In this document: one piece after another, positions 46,170-56,655 of the stretch | Numbering within the stretch: position 1 is the first letter of the stretch | Layout: each line of letters starts with the position of its first letter | Source of the DNA: PNAI01 sp035501735 | Lineage (GTDB): Bacteria; Pseudomonadota; Alphaproteobacteria; Rhizobiales; Xanthobacteraceae | NCBI GenBank assembly: GCA_035501735.1 | Contig: DATJVR010000024.1 | Location: 1-64,000 of the forward strand | Length of the DNA: 64,000 nt | Reading direction: 5' to 3' | Position numbers and translations under genes: made by a program | Notes under the pieces: generated by a model | What the model saw: the letters and a program-made list of their open reading frames with translations, nothing else | Databases searched by the model: none | What the model was told of the DNA's origin: nothing

Positions 46170-48521
46170 TCATGCGGCATCGAGTTTGGCATAAGCGCCG
46201 GCCACGCGCAGCACCTCGACGATACGCGCGGGTGTGAGCGGCATCTCGACGAAGTGCACGCCGAACGGGGACAACGCATCCTCGATCGCCGCGATGATGG
46301 CGGCAGGCGCCGGAATGGTACCGCCTTCGCCGGCACCCTTGACCCCAAGCGGGTTGAGCGGGTTCGGCGTTTCCACATGCTCGATGATGCAGCTCGGGAT
46401 ACCGGGCGCGGTCGGCAGCAGATAATCCTGGAACGTCGTGGTCAGCGGATTCCCAGCGTCGTCGTATTTCATCCACTCGAACAGTGCGTTGCCAATGCCG
46501 TGCGCGACACCGCCCTGCACCTGGCCATCGACGATCATGGGATTGATGACGTTGCCGCTGTCATGGGCCACGGTGTAGTTGAGCAGCCGCACGCCGCCGG
46601 TCATGGGATCGACCTCGACTTCCGCCACGTGGGTGCCGTTGCAATAGGACGCTTGCGGCGGTGTGAAATAGGCGGTGTGTTCGAGGCCAGGTGCCTGCCC
46701 GGCGACGAACGAAAATCCCGGCATGCCTTGTGCGAGGCGCGCGAGCTCGCCGAAGGTGAGGGACGGCTTGTTGCCGGAACGGGCAGCGGCACGGCCGTCC
46801 TCGACATCGATGTCGGCCGGTTGCACGCCGAGCGTGCGGGCGGCGAGCGCCACGATCTGTCCGCGTACATTCTCGCTGGCCATCATGGCCGAATTTCCAG
46901 CGTTGACCGTTTGCCGGCTGGCGAAGGCGCCGATACCCTGCGCGATCGCACCGGTGTCGCCGACAGACATAATGATGTCGTCGATCCGGCAGCCGAGCCG
47001 GTCGGCGATAATCTGCGACAGCGTCGTCTGTTGGCCCTGGCCTTGATTGGTAGCGCCGGTGGCGACGGCGACTTTGCCGTTCGGCAGCACGCGGACGGTG
47101 ACACCTTCGAAGGGACCAAGGCCAGTACCCTCGACGTAATTTGCCATACCGATGCCGATGTGACGACCCTGCGCGCGGGCTTTGATCTGGCGCGCGCGAA
47201 ACCCAGCGTAGTTGGAAAGTTCGATGGCGCGCTCCTGGGCCCTCGGGAAGTCGCCGCTCGCATAAACGAGCGGCTTGCCGTCACGAAAAGTGAGGCCCAT
47301 CGCGTAGGGCATGTGCTCCGGCTTGATCATGTTGCGGCGGCGCAGTTCGGCGCGGTCGATGCGTAGCTCATGCGCCACGCGATCCATCAGCCGCTCCATG
47401 GCGAATACGGCTTGGGGCCGGCCGGCGCCGCGCACCACAGTGGTCGGCACGCGATTGGTGAGGGCAACCGTGACCTCGATCTTGTAAGCCGGAACGACAT
47501 AGGGGCCGGGAAATGTCGTTGCCGCGATATAGGGCACAATGATGCCCCAGGGCACGTAGGCGCCGGTATCGTGCAACATGGTGCCGCGCAGCCCGAGGAT
47601 TTTTCCGTGGTTGTCGACCGCGATGCCGACCTTCCAATATTGATCGCGTTCCTGTGTCGATGCCACGAAATGCTCGCGGCGATCTTCGATCCATTTAACC
47701 GGGCGGCCAAGCTTCATGGCGGCGGCCGGAATGACAGCCTCTTCCGGGTAGAACGGCGCCTTGGTGCCGAAACCGCCGCCCACAAAAGGCGCGATGACGC
47801 GAATGGATTCCAGATCGCGCTCGAAAAGATCGGCGAGCGTGGCGCGACAAAGATGCGGCGTCTGGGTCGACGACCACACTTCGAGCTTATCGGTCGCCGC
47901 ATCGTGACGCGCGAGCACGGCGCGGCCTTCGAGCGACATGGCGCCGCCGCGATGCTGGAAAATTTCCTCCTCGAACGCATGCGGTGCGTTCTTGAAGGCA
48001 GCGTCGACATCGCCGTAGTTCATGGGAACGAAGGCAGCGATGTTGGAGGTGAGATCGCTGTGTGCGCGCGGAGCGCCGGATTTGATCGCGGCGCGCGGGT
48101 CGCTCACCGCCGGCAGGATTTCGTATTCGATTTTCACTGCGGCGGCGGCGTCTTCGGCAATGTAGCGGCTGTCGGCGATTGCCACCGCGATGGTCTGGCC
48201 GACGTAGCAAACTTCCTCGCGCGCGAGCGCGATCTGGGTGCGCGCGGTCTTGATCGACGGATTGGGCACCAGCATTGGAATCTGTCCGGTTGCCATGCGT
48301 GGCGGCAGATCATCGGCCACAAGCACGGCATGAACGCCGGGGAGCGCAAGTGCAGCCTTGGTGTTGATCGCGCGAATGCGGGCGTGGGCGTGAGGACTAC
48401 GGACGAAGCAGGCGTGCAACGTTCCCGGAAGCGTGATGTCGTCCACGTAACGGGCGCGACCGGCCAGCAGCGCCGGATCCTCGCTGCGTGTCACCCGTGC
48501 GCCGAAATGCTTGGCGCCCAT
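46170..48521 (-). CDS. Molybdenum hydroxylase large subunit (xanthine dehydrogenase/CoxL family, form II)
   Basis: A 783-residue molybdopterin-binding subunit. Visible family motifs: GGGFGTKAPFYPEE (near residue 250), VVRGAGRPQAVFAMERL (near 365) and the catalytic Glu in KGAGEGGTIPAPA (near 729). The active-site loop is RGAGR, as in form II enzymes (aldehyde oxidase-like), not the AYRCSFR of true CO dehydrogenase. These hydroxylate an aldehyde or an N-heteroaromatic ring carbon with water. The [2Fe-2S] and FAD subunits (CoxS and CoxM types) are not next to it and are not in the window. It lies eight bp after the M24 gene. Confidence 0.93.
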   Translation of the reverse strand: MGAKHFGARVTRSEDPALLAGRARYVDDITLPGTLHACFVRSPHAHARIRAINTKAALALPGVHAVLVADDLPPRMATGQIPMLVPNPSIKTARTQIALAREEVCYVGQTIAVAIADSRYIAEDAAAAVKIEYEILPAVSDPRAAIKSGAPRAHSDLTSNIAAFVPMNYGDVDAAFKNAPHAFEEEIFQHRGGAMSLEGRAVLARHDAATDKLEVWSSTQTPHLCRATLADLFERDLESIRVIAPFVGGGFGTKAPFYPEEAVIPAAAMKLGRPVKWIEDRREHFVASTQERDQYWKVGIAVDNHGKILGLRGTMLHDTGAYVPWGIIVPYIAATTFPGPYVVPAYKIEVTVALTNRVPTTVVRGAGRPQAVFAMERLMDRVAHELRIDRAELRRRNMIKPEHMPYAMGLTFRDGKPLVYASGDFPRAQERAIELSNYAGFRARQIKARAQGRHIGIGMANYVEGTGLGPFEGVTVRVLPNGKVAVATGATNQGQGQQTTLSQIIADRLGCRIDDIIMSVGDTGAIAQGIGAFASRQTVNAGNSAMMASENVRGQIVALAARTLGVQPADIDVEDGRAAARSGNKPSLTFGELARLAQGMPGFSFVAGQAPGLEHTAYFTPPQASYCNGTHVAEVEVDPMTGGVRLLNYTVAHDSGNVINPMIVDGQVQGGVAHGIGNALFEWMKYDDAGNPLTTTFQDYLLPTAPGIPSCIIEHVETPNPLNPLGVKGAGEGGTIPAPAAIIAAIEDALSPFGVHFVEMPLTPARIVEVLRVAGAYAKLDAA

Positions 48522-48528
48522 TATCTCC

Positions 48529-49833
48529 TCAGCCGGCGACCGCGATTTCCAGCGGGAACTTGTCGACGCATTCGCGGCCGTCCGCGGTCACAATGAACGT
48601 GTGCCCGAGGAAAATACCAAACATGCCATCGGGCGTGATCGGATTGGGCTCGGCCATGATCACCATGCCGGGTTTGAGCACCGCATCGGCCTCGGTGCCG
48701 GCGACGTGTTCGGCGCTGATGTGCGGGTTGTCGGTGACAAGATCGATGCCGTGGCATTGCGTGGGACGCGACTGCATGCCCTTGTCGCGGAAGAAGCGGC
48801 TGGCCTGGCGGATGGCCTCGCAGGTCTTGCCCGGTGCGATCTCGGCGACGATCTTGTGATAACCGGGCAGCATGATCTCGTCCCAGAATTTCTTCACCAT
48901 GTCGGTTGGTTTGCCGATGCAGATGGGTGAGCCGATCTGCGCGGTGTAGCCGCGGTAGCCGGCGGCAAGCTCCATGTTGATCATGTCGCCCTGCCGCAGC
49001 ACGCGGCCGGAGGGTCGCGGGTTGCCGAAAATCAGCGCGGGATTGGCCATCGGGGTCGAGCCGATGATGAGGAAATCGATGTCGCCGCCGCCTTCGAGGA
49101 TGGCGCTGCCGGCGGCGGCGCGGAGCTCATATTCCTTCACGCCCGGCCGCGCACGCTCGACCATGGCGTTCATCGCATCCTCGCAGAGCTTGCCGGCCTT
49201 GCGCACGCAGGCGAGCTCCTCGTCGCTGTGAACCACCACGAGATCGTGCAAAAAACCCTTGGTGAAGACGAGTTCGGCGCCGGGCAGCGAGTCGCACAGG
49301 ACGTTGAACTGGTTGACCGGCATGTAATCGCCGTGGCGCGGGTCGATCTCCATCAAGCCGATGCGCGCGCGCTCGAGCTTGAGCTCGCGCAGGCGCTCGA
49401 CCATCACCTCGGCATAGCGGCCATTGCGGCTGTGGCGCACGTCTTTCACCGCGACCTCGACGTTGCGGCGAACCGCTTCGGCGTGGGTGCCGCCCATTGA
49501 ATAGATCATGGTCGGCTCGCCTTCGAGCGGAACCAGGACGTAACAACAAAGCGCGTGCCATTCCCAATGGCCGGTGAGCCAGAGCATGCCGCCGCCGAAG
49601 CTCCAATGGCTCGGGCCGCCGGGCACGATGACGGCGTCGAGCTTCTGCGCGCGCATTTTGGCACGCAGCGCGGCATAGCGGCGGGCATATTCGGCCGGCG
49701 AGAACTGCTCGTAGACGGCGTCGCGGTAATAGGGCGTTCCGCGCATGTTGGCGAACGGGAGCGACTGGTCGAGCTTGTTGCGGACCACGTCCCACGGCTG
49801 CGGGCCAAGCGGCCGGCGCGGCTGTTCGTTCAT
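48529..49833 (-). CDS. M24-family pita-bread protein, creatinase/Xaa-Pro aminopeptidase-like
   Basis: A 434-residue protein with the creatinase N-domain and the M24 pita-bread C-domain. ATG 49833 has GGAG eight bases upstream. By eye, the two-Asp metal motif expected as DxGxxxxGYxSDxTR reads ELAAGYRGYTAQIG: the second Asp is Gln. The last metal Glu region reads FGIFLGHTF without Glu. One His (CHGIDL) and one Glu (MAEPNP) remain. Loss of metal ligands with those two residues kept resembles creatinase, which hydrolyses a C-N bond without metal. So a peptidase role is doubtful. Neighbours are an ABC importer and a molybdenum hydroxylase. Confidence 0.87.
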   Translation of the reverse strand: MNEQPRRPLGPQPWDVVRNKLDQSLPFANMRGTPYYRDAVYEQFSPAEYARRYAALRAKMRAQKLDAVIVPGGPSHWSFGGGMLWLTGHWEWHALCCYVLVPLEGEPTMIYSMGGTHAEAVRRNVEVAVKDVRHSRNGRYAEVMVERLRELKLERARIGLMEIDPRHGDYMPVNQFNVLCDSLPGAELVFTKGFLHDLVVVHSDEELACVRKAGKLCEDAMNAMVERARPGVKEYELRAAAGSAILEGGGDIDFLIIGSTPMANPALIFGNPRPSGRVLRQGDMINMELAAGYRGYTAQIGSPICIGKPTDMVKKFWDEIMLPGYHKIVAEIAPGKTCEAIRQASRFFRDKGMQSRPTQCHGIDLVTDNPHISAEHVAGTEADAVLKPGMVIMAEPNPITPDGMFGIFLGHTFIVTADGRECVDKFPLEIAVAG

Positions 49834-49837
49834 GGCA

Positions 49838-50884
49838 TCACTCCGTGCACTTGCCGATGGTCTGACGGCCGCCGGCGAGATCGACCGCCTCTTTCGCGAG
49901 CGATAGTTCGACGATCTGATCGAACGACGGTTTCTTGTCCTTCTCGATGTCGCCGGTGTCGACGCTATTTTGCGCCGACCATTCGGTGCGCTCGCGGGTG
50001 AAACCCTCGTTGACCGACCATACGCAGTTCTTGGTCTCCACCTCCCAGGCATACTCCACGGCATCCTGCGGCTTCTCGGTCGCCTTCATCATGATCGGCA
50101 CGACCTTGGCCTTTTCCCTGTAGATGGTGCGATTGGCTTCGATCATGGCGGCGACAGTGTCGCGCAGCAGTGCGCGGTCGCGGCCGATCCATTCGGTCGA
50201 AGCGCCGTAAGCATTGAACATGTAGTGCGGCATCAGGTCGACGAGCTGGACGAGCAGATTGAGCGAAGGCTTCTGCTTCTTCGCCAGAAACACATCCTCG
50301 GGATGAAGCGCCACGCCGTCGATCTGGCCGGCGACCAAACCGGGGAGACGGCCGGCGGTCGGCGAGGCAATGAATTGAGCGTCATCCACGGTCAGGTGTG
50401 CGGTGCGCAGGACCTCGCGGCCCATGCGCCAATTGAATCCGCCGACGCCGCCGCCGGTCGCGGACAGGCGTTTGCCTTTGAGATCAGCCGCCGTCTTCAC
50501 GTCCGGCGATGTCACATAGGCTTGCGGCATGCGTGGCGCGAGGCCCCAAATCTGCTTGACTTTGAGACCGCGGCCGATGGCGACATCGCTCACGCTGACG
50601 ATGGCGGTGCCCTGGGAGGCTGCGGCGGCCGAAGTGGCAGATTGTCCACCCTCGAATTGTATGATGGTGGCATCGATGCAGCGCTTGGCGAAGTAGCCGA
50701 GTTCCTTGGCGATGTATGGCGACGTGTGCACGACGTTTGGCGGCGCGACCGATACCCCGATGTTGATCTTGCGCATGGTCGTGCAGTTGGGCGCGTTCTG
50801 CGCTGCTGCATCATTGACAAACACAGCGAGCGCACAGCCGGCCGCTGCAAGCCCCGCACAATATTGTCGAAGTAGAAGCGTCAT
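49838..50884 (-). CDS. ABC transporter substrate-binding protein, NitT/TauT (NMT1) type
   Basis: A 348-residue periplasmic binding protein with a signal peptide (MTLLLRQYCAGLAAAGC..., cleavage after AAAQ). The mature protein starts KINIGVSVAPPNVVHTSPYI and carries the fold phrases AKELGYFAKRCIDATI and DLKGKRLSATGGGVGG. It lies four bp before the M24 gene and 15 bp after the permease gene, so the importer and the enzymes are one unit. The compound carried is likely the substrate of the downstream enzymes. Confidence 0.92.
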   Translation of the reverse strand: MTLLLRQYCAGLAAAGCALAVFVNDAAAQNAPNCTTMRKINIGVSVAPPNVVHTSPYIAKELGYFAKRCIDATIIQFEGGQSATSAAAASQGTAIVSVSDVAIGRGLKVKQIWGLAPRMPQAYVTSPDVKTAADLKGKRLSATGGGVGGFNWRMGREVLRTAHLTVDDAQFIASPTAGRLPGLVAGQIDGVALHPEDVFLAKKQKPSLNLLVQLVDLMPHYMFNAYGASTEWIGRDRALLRDTVAAMIEANRTIYREKAKVVPIMMKATEKPQDAVEYAWEVETKNCVWSVNEGFTRERTEWSAQNSVDTGDIEKDKKPSFDQIVELSLAKEAVDLAGGRQTIGKCTE

Positions 50885-50899
50885 TTTGTTTCCCCCTGC

Positions 50900-51753
50900 C
50901 TAATCCTGTTCCAACACCGAGGTCCAGGGCGCAACCGCGCGTTCGAGCACGCGCAACAGCGCGGTCAGCGTCACTCCGAGCAGCCCGAGCGTGACAATCG
51001 GCACGAACATCTTGTCAACCTGATAGGTCGAAGCGGTGCGCACGATCAGATAGCCGATACCGGAAATCGCCGTGTAGAGATCGGCGAGCACCATGCCGAT
51101 CAGCCCACGTCCGACCGCGAGTCTCAAGCCGGTCACGATGAAAGGCAGCGCGGCCGGCAGCACGATATTCGCCCACAATTGCCGCTCGGTACAGCGAAAT
51201 GCGCGGCCGACTTCGAGCAGTTTCGGATCGACGTTGCGCACACCCTGGTAGGTATTGATGGCCATCGGAAAGAAGGCGAACAGAAACAAGATGACGACTT
51301 TCGCCGTGGTCTCGAAGCCGGCCCACAGCACGATCAGCGGCACCAAGGCGACGCTCGGGATCGAATAGAGAAACGTGATGTAGACGCCGAGCGCGACATC
51401 GAGCACCCAGAAACGCGCGAGTACAAGTCCGATCGCGATGCCGAATATGGCGGCAAGCGTAAGGCCAATGGCGAGCACCACGAGACTCGGCCACAGATAG
51501 GTCCACAATTCGCCGCTGGCGATCATGCCGATGGCGGCCTTGGCAACGGCGATCGGCGTGGTGAACAGTACGGGATCGAGCCGGCCGCCGAACACCTGCC
51601 AGACGGTCAGCACAACCGCGAGCGAGACGATGCGGATGCCGAGATTTTGAATATTCCGGCGGCGCCTGCGGTCAGCCGTCACCCGGCGCGTGCGTTCCTG
51701 TTCCTGCGCTTCATCGAGCGCAGCCGTCGCCAAATTGGTTTGAACCGCGTCGC

Positions 51754-51757
<4 letters not shown>
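50900..51757 (-). CDS. ABC transporter permease, SsuC/TauC type
   Basis: A 285-residue inner-membrane permease with about six helices and the EAA loop DPKLLEVGRAFRCTERQLWA. The first 40 residues are cytoplasmic and Arg-rich, longer than usual. The gene begins with an ATGA overlap at the end of the ATPase gene (51754-51757). Only one permease gene is present in this importer, so it should act as a homodimer. Confidence 0.93.
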
Positions 51758-52557
<800 letters not shown>

Positions 52558-52646
52558 GTCGGCCTACCACCAAAAACTGTCGAGTTTGCGTACTCGTTTG
52601 TGATGAATCGCGCGCACAAAGTAAAGCCGTGCGGGCTTGGGTTGCG

Positions 52647-54515
52647 TCATCGTCCCGCAGCGTAGCCCTGCATGCCGCGCGGGTTGGCGGCGGCGCGCCG
52701 CCGCGGTCCGAGACGCGATGCAGCCGTAAGCCGGCCCTCCGACCAATCGGGTTCGATTTCCACGATATGGCCGCGGCGGCGAAGTTCTTTGATTGTTTCC
52801 GCCGGGAACCTGCCCTCCGCCAGCACCACGCCGGGGCGCGCCTCGCGCGGCCAGAACGACGATGCGAAATGCTCGCTGTGCCAGGCGGGCGCGTCGATCG
52901 CTTCTTGCAAGTTCATATTGCAGTGAACGTGGCGCACAAAAAATTGCGCAGTCCATTGATCCTGTTGATCGCCACCGGGCGAGCCCCAGGCGAGGTACGG
53001 TTCGCCGTCGCGCAGCGCCATGGTCGGCGTCAACGTGGTGCGCGGACGCTTGCCCGGCGCGAGCGCGTTCGGATGACCCTCGTCGAGCCAGAACTGCTGC
53101 GCGCGCGTGCCGAGGCAGAAACCGAGCTCCGGGATTGTCGGAGAGGATTGCAGCCAGCCGCCGGACGGCGTTGCCGACACCATGTTGCCGTCGCGATCGA
53201 TCACATCGAAATGCACGGTGTCGCCGCGCATGACGCCGGTACGTTCGAGCTTCGCGCCGTCAACCACGAGGCTCGGATCGACCGCGTCGTCATGGGTCCA
53301 TGGCTGACGTCCAACCGTCGGCTCGCCCGCTCCGGCGGCTACACGCTTGGCGGTGGTCACGCGGATGCCAAGCGGCATGCCGTAGCCGGGAATATTGCCG
53401 GGCCGTTGATCCATCGAAGCCGTGGTGCCGACAAGCTTGCGGCGTTCGGCGTTGTAGGCCTCCGACAGCAGCGTCTCGCCGGGCACTTTCACGAAATCCG
53501 GATCACCGTAGAACGTGTCGCGGTCGGCGAAGGCGAGCTTGGCGCATTCGACCAGCGTGTGGACGAAGTCGGCGCTCTTCGGATCGGCGCCGTCGAGGCC
53601 AAATCCCTTGAGCAGCGCGAGCTGCTGCAGCATCGCCGGGCCCTGGCTCCAGAAGCCACCCTTGCAGACGGTGTAGCGTCCATATTCGAGCGTGACCGGC
53701 GCCTCGATGCGCGGCTGCCAGCGCGCCATGTCGTCGGCACGCAGGACACCGCGATGGCGCTTGCCACTCGAATCCATGATCTCCTGGGTGCGGCAGAATT
53801 TGTCGATTGCCTCGGCAATGAATCCTTGCGACCAGGTGTTGCGCGCGCGTTCGATCTGCTGCTCGCGATTGGCGCCGATGCTTTCCGCTTCCTTCAGCAC
53901 GCGGGCGTAGGTGGCGGCGAGGGTCTTGTTGGTGAACAGCGTTCCGGTCTCCGGCACCTTTCCGTTCGGCAGATAGATCGCCGCCGAAGTCGGCCAATGC
54001 TCTTTGAACAGGTCCTTGACGGTCGCGATCGTCGCATTGGCGCGCTCGACCAGTGGATGGCCGTTCTGCGCATAACCGATTGCGGGCGACAGTACGTCGG
54101 TGAGCCGCATGGTGCCGTAATCGCGCAGGAGAAGCATCCAGGTTTCGAACGTTCCGGGCACACAGCAGGCCAGAAGCCCGGTGCCGGGGACGAGATCGAG
54201 GCCTTCGCTCTTGTAATGTGCGATGGTCGCCCCTGCGGGCGCGGGGCCCTGGCCGCAGAGGACTTCGATTTTGGCGGGGCCTTTGCGCGCATCGTGAACG
54301 AGGACCGGGACGTCGCCGCCGGGGCCGTTGAGGTGCGGCTCGACCACCTGAAGCGTGAACGCAGTGGCGACCGCCGCGTCAAAGGCATTGCCGCCCTTTT
54401 CCAGGATCGACATGCCGACCGCGGTCGCGATCCAATGGGTCGAGGCGACGACTCCGAAGGTGCCCTCGATCTCGGGCCGAGTGGTGAAGGGGTTGGGATT
54501 GATGTTGGCAGCCAT
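52647..54515 (-). CDS. Gamma-glutamyltransferase-family protein
   Basis: A 622-residue Ntn-hydrolase of the GGT family. The N-part has GVVASTHWIATAVGMSILEKGGNAFDAAVA. The catalytic Thr, which becomes the new N-terminus after self-cleavage, is Thr433 in GDTVHFDVID, followed by GNMVSATPSGG. The family's C-terminal YLAWGSPGGDQQDQW is also seen. No clear signal peptide is present, unlike classical periplasmic GGT, which fits a cytoplasmic acylase role on an imported or modified (for example glutamylated) compound. It is the first gene of the minus-strand cluster and diverges from the acyl-CoA ligase gene with 59 bp between. Confidence 0.92.
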   Translation of the reverse strand: MAANINPNPFTTRPEIEGTFGVVASTHWIATAVGMSILEKGGNAFDAAVATAFTLQVVEPHLNGPGGDVPVLVHDARKGPAKIEVLCGQGPAPAGATIAHYKSEGLDLVPGTGLLACCVPGTFETWMLLLRDYGTMRLTDVLSPAIGYAQNGHPLVERANATIATVKDLFKEHWPTSAAIYLPNGKVPETGTLFTNKTLAATYARVLKEAESIGANREQQIERARNTWSQGFIAEAIDKFCRTQEIMDSSGKRHRGVLRADDMARWQPRIEAPVTLEYGRYTVCKGGFWSQGPAMLQQLALLKGFGLDGADPKSADFVHTLVECAKLAFADRDTFYGDPDFVKVPGETLLSEAYNAERRKLVGTTASMDQRPGNIPGYGMPLGIRVTTAKRVAAGAGEPTVGRQPWTHDDAVDPSLVVDGAKLERTGVMRGDTVHFDVIDRDGNMVSATPSGGWLQSSPTIPELGFCLGTRAQQFWLDEGHPNALAPGKRPRTTLTPTMALRDGEPYLAWGSPGGDQQDQWTAQFFVRHVHCNMNLQEAIDAPAWHSEHFASSFWPREARPGVVLAEGRFPAETIKELRRRGHIVEIEPDWSEGRLTAASRLGPRRRAAANPRGMQGYAAGR

Positions 54516-54574
54516 TGCGCGGGCGTTTCCTTCAGTTCTTTAAGTTGCGACCGTGATGCCTTAAAAATCGTGCC

Positions 54575-56137
54575 ATGACCATATCAGACCCGGTATGCGC
54601 AAACGAGGCCGGTCCGCGGCTGTTGCGCCATTGGATCGACCGGGCCGCTGTGCGCCATGCGGATAAGCCTTTCATCATCTCGGCCGACGACGGACGTGCA
54701 ATCAACTACGCAAGACTGAGGGAACTCACGCGCCGCATGGCAGCATTTCTGCAAACGCAGGGCATCGGCATCAACGACCGCGTCGCGCTGCTGTCGAACA
54801 ATTCGATCGAACACTTGGTTTGTTACATCGGCGTGATGGCTTATGGCGCGACGATCTGCACCGTGCATGTGGAGATGAACCGCAACCAGCTCGACAATAT
54901 TTTCGCGCGGCTGAAGCCGAAGGTCGCGGTGTACGAAGCGGGATTGGGGCTCGACGATCTCCTGGCGCAGGTCTCAGCGCCGCGGTTGATGCTCGGCGCA
55001 GCGAGCCAGCCTGCGGTCGATACGTTTTTTCGCGCCGTGCAGGATTGCGAGCCGAGCGAAGCGCATGTCGATGCGAAGCCGACCGACGATGCGGTGATCC
55101 TGTTCACCTCCGGCACGAGCGAACACCCGAAAGGCGTGGTGCTGAGTTTTCGGGAGCTGATCGCAAACGTGAAGCCGACCGCCGATGGTTTCGCGATGAG
55201 CGAAGCCGATCGCATCTATGATTTCCGCTCGTTTAATTGGTGCTCAGCACAGACATTGAGCGCACTGCCGCCGCTTTATTGCGGCGCGACGCTGATCCTG
55301 GGACGGCGATTCTCGCGCAGCAGGTTTTTCGATACCGTCAGGCAATACAGCGCAACGATCGCAACCGGCAATCCGACCACGATCAATCTCCTGCTCAATG
55401 GCGACGACAACGTAACGCACGTTGACGTGCCGTCGCTGCGCTACATCACGTCCAGTTCGGCACCGCTTACGGTCGAGGAGTGGCGGCGGTTCGAGGGACG
55501 CTTCCGCATTCCGGTGGCACAGGGCTACGGCTCGAGCGAGACGGGATGGATCGCCGCGGCAACCGGAGACGCGCGTCGATATGGCACGGTAGGCCGGCCG
55601 CTCGGATATCACGCGCTCTCGATCGTCGACTCGGAAGGTCGCCGCTTGCCCTCCGGCGAAATCGGGCAAGTCGAGCTCGGCGGATTTGTAGACAACGATT
55701 ACCGCTATCTCGCCGAGGATGGCACCGTGAAGGTGCACAGCCGCGGGCGCATCCGCACCGGCGATCTTGGTTCGCTCGACGCCGATGGCTTTCTGCGGCT
55801 CACCGGCCGCGAGAAGGAACTGATCATCCGCGGCGGCGCGAAAATATCGCCGGCGGAGATCGATTCCATCTTGATGCAGCGACCGGAGGTGCTCGAAGCG
55901 GCATGCATCGGCATTCCGGACAATGTTTACGGTGAGGAAGTGATTGCCTATGTGGTGCTTCGGCCGGATGCGAAAATCGGCGCCGACGATATCCTACGGC
56001 ATTGCAAGGCCGTACTGCCGGCGTTCAAAGCGCCGAAAAAAATCGTGCTGAGTTCGGCATTGCCGAAGACTGAGCGCGGCAAACTTGATCGGAAGGCGCT
56101 TGTGCAAAGCTGGTGTGGGCAGAGCAGGGCCAGCTAG
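54575..56137 (+). CDS. AMP-forming acyl-CoA synthetase/ligase
   Basis: A 520-residue ANL-family enzyme that activates a carboxylic acid with ATP and usually joins it to CoA. The phosphate-binding motif is ILFTSGTSEHPKGVV, then the YGSSETGW motif, RIRTGDLGSLDADGF with the ribose-binding Asp, the hinge LTGREKELIIRGG and the catalytic Lys near the end (TERGKLDRKAL). No signal peptide. It diverges from the catabolic cluster and may activate its substrate or an intermediate. 175 bp follow to the PadR gene. Confidence 0.94.
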   Translation: MTISDPVCANEAGPRLLRHWIDRAAVRHADKPFIISADDGRAINYARLRELTRRMAAFLQTQGIGINDRVALLSNNSIEHLVCYIGVMAYGATICTVHVEMNRNQLDNIFARLKPKVAVYEAGLGLDDLLAQVSAPRLMLGAASQPAVDTFFRAVQDCEPSEAHVDAKPTDDAVILFTSGTSEHPKGVVLSFRELIANVKPTADGFAMSEADRIYDFRSFNWCSAQTLSALPPLYCGATLILGRRFSRSRFFDTVRQYSATIATGNPTTINLLLNGDDNVTHVDVPSLRYITSSSAPLTVEEWRRFEGRFRIPVAQGYGSSETGWIAAATGDARRYGTVGRPLGYHALSIVDSEGRRLPSGEIGQVELGGFVDNDYRYLAEDGTVKVHSRGRIRTGDLGSLDADGFLRLTGREKELIIRGGAKISPAEIDSILMQRPEVLEAACIGIPDNVYGEEVIAYVVLRPDAKIGADDILRHCKAVLPAFKAPKKIVLSSALPKTERGKLDRKALVQSWCGQSRAS

Positions 56138-56279
56138 CGTTCCTTTCAGAATCCGCCACGAACATCGTTTTGGTCAGGAGGGGCATCGACCCTTCTAGCG
56201 TGGACATGGTCTGGTTTCCGATAAGAGTGGATACAAGTGTCATGCGATTGCGGATTTAACCTCTGAAAGCTAGCATCGG

Positions 56280-56319
56280 TTCCCAATTACGAAATCCGAT
56301 ATAGGTTCAAAGTTGGGAA
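56280..56319. promoter_or_regulatory. Inverted repeat at the start of the PadR gene
   Basis: TTCCCAA at 56280-56286 and its complement TTGGGAA at 56313-56319 form two 7-base arms with a 26-base spacer. The right arm covers the proposed TTG start. Such a dyad could be the autorepression site of the PadR protein, but the long spacer makes this uncertain. Confidence 0.3.
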
Positions 56320-56633
56320 TTAATGATGAACTTCACAGGGAATTGCTCGCGGACTTGATCCGCCTGCACATCCTGCACCATGCCGTTGAAGGCAAACTGT
56401 ATGGTCACTGGATGATCGAAGAATTAGCTCGCCATGGATACCGTATCAGTCCTGGCACCCTGTACCCCATGCTGCGCGCCCTGGAACGAAGGGGTTATCT
56501 CAATGCCAAAAAGCAAGGCGTTGGTCCACGTGCGCGCCGTCTCTATTGGGCCACGCCGAAGGGGCGCAAGGCGCTTCGCTTGGCTAAGCAGAAAGTGCGT
56601 GAGCTCTTCGGTGAATTGATTGAGCGGAAATGA
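56313..56633 (+). CDS. PadR-family transcriptional regulator
   Basis: A 106-residue winged-helix repressor, close to PadR-s1 proteins. The DNA-binding part is visible as ILHHAVEGKLYGHWMIEEL, RISPGTLYPMLRALERRGYL and RRLYWATPKGRKAL. The C-terminal helix forms the dimer. No ATG is in frame at the front; the TTG at 56313 is the likely start. The gene ends 22 bp before chrA on the same strand. PadR genes next to chrA are a known pairing and often control chromate resistance. A ligand-binding domain is absent. Confidence 0.9.
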   Translation: MGINDELHRELLADLIRLHILHHAVEGKLYGHWMIEELARHGYRISPGTLYPMLRALERRGYLNAKKQGVGPRARRLYWATPKGRKALRLAKQKVRELFGELIERK

Positions 56634-56655
56634 CCGAAGCGACGGCAGGGCAAGA

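Noticed and set aside
46171..46378. N-terminal extension of the TIGR02444-like frame up to 46378
   Set aside because: This part is Arg/Ser-rich and lies antisense-frame within the end of the molybdenum-hydroxylase gene; ATG 46162 gives the family start.
52629..54578. A 649-codon plus-strand frame opposite the GGT-like gene
   Set aside because: No recognisable domain, atypical composition; the minus strand carries the full GGT family motifs.
56138..56312. A possible small gene or RNA between the acyl-CoA ligase and PadR genes
   Set aside because: No frame with a ribosome site and no strong hairpin other than the dyad at 56280-56319; it looks like an ordinary promoter region.
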